Of a DNA stretch of 14,164 nt, positions 12,073-14,164 are shown piece by piece (position 1 is the stretch's first letter; every line of letters starts with the position of its first letter). A model generated the notes under the pieces. It ran no database searches. It had not been told where the DNA came from and saw only the letters and a list, made by a program, of their open reading frames with translations. The stretch comes from an uncultured Clostridia bacterium (GTDB taxonomy: Bacteria; Bacillota; Clostridia; Lachnospirales; Lachnospiraceae). Both the position numbers and the translations under genes were made by a program. Where the stretch lies: assembly GCA_945622055.1 (NCBI GenBank), contig CALZBV010000043.1, positions 1 through 14,164 of the forward strand, read 5' to 3'.

Positions 12073-14164
12073 GAAAGGATGAACTGAGAAAGCTGAGAGC
12101 GCTGCCGGCTACCAAAGAGATGATGGAAAAAGGGAAAACCGAAATCGAGAAAACAGAAAAAAGCTGGTGGAGTAGCAAGGTAACGAAAAAAATGGTGCCA
12201 AGATATGACATGCTTTTACGTGTTCAGAACCTAAGCGGTTATATAAAGATTGCACTGTTTCTGCCGGAGGATATGCAGAAGAACATCAAGACGCCACGAT
12301 ATGAGATATTTTTGAATGTAAAGGGTAACGAGTACATTACTCGGGAACTGGACGAAGAGGGAAAGGAAATACGGTGGTTGACGGCTATGGTTGGTAATCT
12401 GCCGCATACCGGATATTGGGGATATTATGGCGAAAGCAAGAAAATATATCTGACCAATGACGGAAGGGACACGCTGAATCGATTGGTGCTGTCCTGTACC
12501 GGGGAGAAGAACTTTAAAGGCTTTGACCGATTGCGACAGTGGCAACAGGAGCAGAAGGACGCTAAGACGAAGCGTAAGGAGGCAGCGGAACAGGCACCGT
12601 GGGACGCTGACATGAATCTGGTACCGAAGCTCCCGAAGGATTTTGAAGAATGGATGCGGAAGGAAGTGGCAAAGAAGTATTTCATCATCTACGAATACGT
12701 TCCGAAGCAGACCAAGGGATATTGTAGCCGGTGCAAGAAATTTGTGCAGATTAAGAAGCCGAGACATGACAGGGAAACAAAGTGTCCGTCCTGCAAAGTA
12801 AAGGCTACGTTCAAGGCACACAGTAGGGTGCAGACATTATCGACGGACAGTTACGATGCGGAGATTATTCAAAAGATTGAAGGCGGCATTGTGGTGAGAA
12901 CCTTTGAACAGCATCAGTGGTACCGGGATACCGCATATACAGAGCCGCATATCCGGACGCATGAATGGCAGCGGATTTTGATATTTGAGAACGGGACCGT
13001 AAAGCGGTATACGTGGGACAACTACAAGAACAAATATCATAGGTGGGTATATCAGGATTCTATTGTAAGCCGTTATAGTTATTACGGTTCTGAGGAGAAG
13101 TTGTATAAGCGGAATTACGCTCAGCTGAAAAAGAATTCCGCATTGCGGAGGAGTTCAATCGATTTGTGGGACAAGCTCCCTTGCGGTGTTGCGTATTACT
13201 TGGCAGCGGAAAAGGGAAATCCGGCAGTTGAGATGCTGGCACGAATCGGGATGTTTAAACTGGCGAAGTACATGATTGACTGCCCGTATGACAATAAATT
13301 ACTGGATGAGAGTGCTACGGAGATTGCAAAAATGCTGAAAATCGATAACAGTCGTTTGAAGCGTTTGAAGGCTATGGACGGGAATGTGGATTCCCTGCGT
13401 TGGATGCAGTACGAAAAGCAGGCAAACACCATATGGCCGGATGAAATGATAAAGGACTTCGGGGAAGCGGGATTCTCAACGTCGGCGTTTAATTTCCTGA
13501 AAACTCCGGTCAGCTTCGTAAAGTGCCATAACTACTTGAAGAAGCAGGCGGCCATGATGAATGAAACCATCCGCCAGACTATGGTTACGTGGGATGATTA
13601 TTTCAGCATGGCAGCGGGGTTGAAAATGAATATAATGTGTGACCAAATTGCAAAACCGAAGGATCTGAAACGGGCACACGACGAAGTAATCCTTCTGAAA
13701 GAGAAAAAAGGATTAGAGAAGCAGGCAAAGGAAATCGAGAAAAAGTGGCCGAAGGTAAACGAGCAGCTTCCGAAGCTTCAAAAATTCGAATACGTTTCCG
13801 GAGAGTATACAATAGTTGCTCCGAAGAACGTCATGGATATTGTGGTAGAAGGAACGATACTGAGACATTGCGTTCATACATGTGAATACTACTTTTCAAG
13901 AATTCAGACGGACGAATCGTATCTGTTCTTCCTGCGTAAGAGCAAGTCGCCGGATTCACCGTGGTACACCTTGGAGGTGGAACCGTCCGGAAACATCCGG
14001 CAGAAACGTACAACGGGGGACAATCAGAACGCAGATTTTCAAGAAGCAGTGGCATTTCTGAAGAAGTGGCAGCGGCACTTCAAGAAACAGCTGACAGCAG
14101 AAGAAAAGAAGCTGGGAGAAAAGGCAAACAAGCTTCGGGAAGAAAATTATAAGAACTTGAGAAA
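12069..14164 (+). CDS. PcfJ-family protein (partial, runs off the window)
   Basis: An open frame of 698 codons to the window edge, starting at an ATG that overlaps the previous stop (ATGA), with GGGAGG eight bases upstream. A putative zinc ribbon has Cys219, Cys222, Cys239 and Cys242 (CSRC, CPSC). The C-terminal PcfJ domain, about residues 585-690, is recognisable by NVMDIVVEGTILRHCVHTC (His600, Cys601), YLFFLRKSKSPDSPWYTLEVE and IRQKR. PcfJ proteins take their name from a conjugative plasmid gene; a biochemical activity has not been assigned to my knowledge. Its place at the end of a Rep/SSB-like operon is common in ICEs and phages of Firmicutes. The rest is helical and charged, including a coiled-coil-like stretch at about 535-560. 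Not truncated by any stop in view. Confidence 0.88.
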   Translation, partial: MRKDELRKLRALPATKEMMEKGKTEIEKTEKSWWSSKVTKKMVPRYDMLLRVQNLSGYIKIALFLPEDMQKNIKTPRYEIFLNVKGNEYITRELDEEGKEIRWLTAMVGNLPHTGYWGYYGESKKIYLTNDGRDTLNRLVLSCTGEKNFKGFDRLRQWQQEQKDAKTKRKEAAEQAPWDADMNLVPKLPKDFEEWMRKEVAKKYFIIYEYVPKQTKGYCSRCKKFVQIKKPRHDRETKCPSCKVKATFKAHSRVQTLSTDSYDAEIIQKIEGGIVVRTFEQHQWYRDTAYTEPHIRTHEWQRILIFENGTVKRYTWDNYKNKYHRWVYQDSIVSRYSYYGSEEKLYKRNYAQLKKNSALRRSSIDLWDKLPCGVAYYLAAEKGNPAVEMLARIGMFKLAKYMIDCPYDNKLLDESATEIAKMLKIDNSRLKRLKAMDGNVDSLRWMQYEKQANTIWPDEMIKDFGEAGFSTSAFNFLKTPVSFVKCHNYLKKQAAMMNETIRQTMVTWDDYFSMAAGLKMNIMCDQIAKPKDLKRAHDEVILLKEKKGLEKQAKEIEKKWPKVNEQLPKLQKFEYVSGEYTIVAPKNVMDIVVEGTILRHCVHTCEYYFSRIQTDESYLFFLRKSKSPDSPWYTLEVEPSGNIRQKRTTGDNQNADFQEAVAFLKKWQRHFKKQLTAEEKKLGEKANKLREENYKNLR

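Larger units (their letters stand above)
2947..14164. mobile_element. Integrated element, left end to window edge (serine-recombinase type)
   Basis: The boundary is the broken LysM-GH18 gene. Everything to the right is accessory: serine recombinase, HicAB, divergent XRE/Cro-like switch, channel operon, HUH Rep, SSB-like and PcfJ-like genes. The right end is outside the window. Divergent repressor/Cro control is phage-like, while PcfJ and HUH Rep with tandem-OB protein occur in ICEs, plasmids and some phages. No capsid, terminase, relaxase/VirD4 or type-IV secretion gene is in view, so the class (ICE, IME or prophage) cannot be decided here. Confidence 0.85.

Noticed and set aside
1..14164. 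CRISPR array, tRNA or rRNA, insertion sequence
   Set aside because: No regularly spaced direct repeats, no tRNA-like cloverleaf I could assemble near the junction, no transposase gene; the element uses a serine recombinase in a protein gene instead.

Overview
The window looks like a Gram-positive, spore-forming Clostridia-type genome, probably Lachnospiraceae. The grounds are strong AGGAGG-type ribosome sites, textbook sigma-A promoters, a YaaH-like LysM plus glycosyl-hydrolase-18 gene and an accessory cargo of the kind common in gut Firmicutes. The taxon is inferred from gene content and was not searched.

Positions 1 to about 2950 are ordinary chromosome: the end of an amino-acid ABC transporter binding protein, a sigma-A promoter, a DUF374 acyltransferase-like gene and a histidine phosphatase spaced as an operon, then the 5' part of a LysM-GH18 gene. 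That gene is cut after its MTYEWGYT stretch. From about 2947 to the window end lies an integrated mobile element whose right end is not visible. The junction carries a perfect 9-bp inverted repeat (2936-2944 / 2951-2959), and a large serine recombinase gene ends 15 bp inside it.

The element has three parts. (a) The integration and maintenance end (2974-5500, mostly minus strand) holds the recombinase, a possible ~70-nt plus-strand small RNA, and a HicA-HicB toxin-antitoxin pair under a consensus promoter wrapped in a 15-bp inverted-repeat operator. (b) A minus-strand operon (7534 down to 5563) holds a phage-type XRE repressor, a small protein with an HALKH motif, a compact voltage-gated-type K+ channel, and a membrane protein joining a TM2 domain to a HIRAN-like domain. 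It ends at a strong terminator. Its promoter faces a Cro-like gene's promoter, and copies of the operator AATCCTA-N5-TAGGATT lie in both promoters and at the end of the cro-like gene. (c) A rightward early operon (7668 to beyond 14164) holds the Cro-like regulator, small proteins, an HUH rolling-circle-type Rep preceded by two hairpins, a 35-aa coupled ORF, an RNase HI-like protein lacking its acidic catalytic residues, a tandem-OB SSB-like protein, an acidic unknown, a small protein with a TTG start, and a PcfJ-family protein running off the window.

The working reading is a temperate element (ICE-like or phage-like; no capsid or conjugation genes are in view). Its immunity repressor co-expresses a channel and a membrane HIRAN protein in the integrated state. 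Its lytic or excision-side operon provides DNA replication. The channel/TM2-HIRAN operon is the best candidate here for an undescribed defence or exclusion system. Its location and composition are seen in the sequence; the function is inference.
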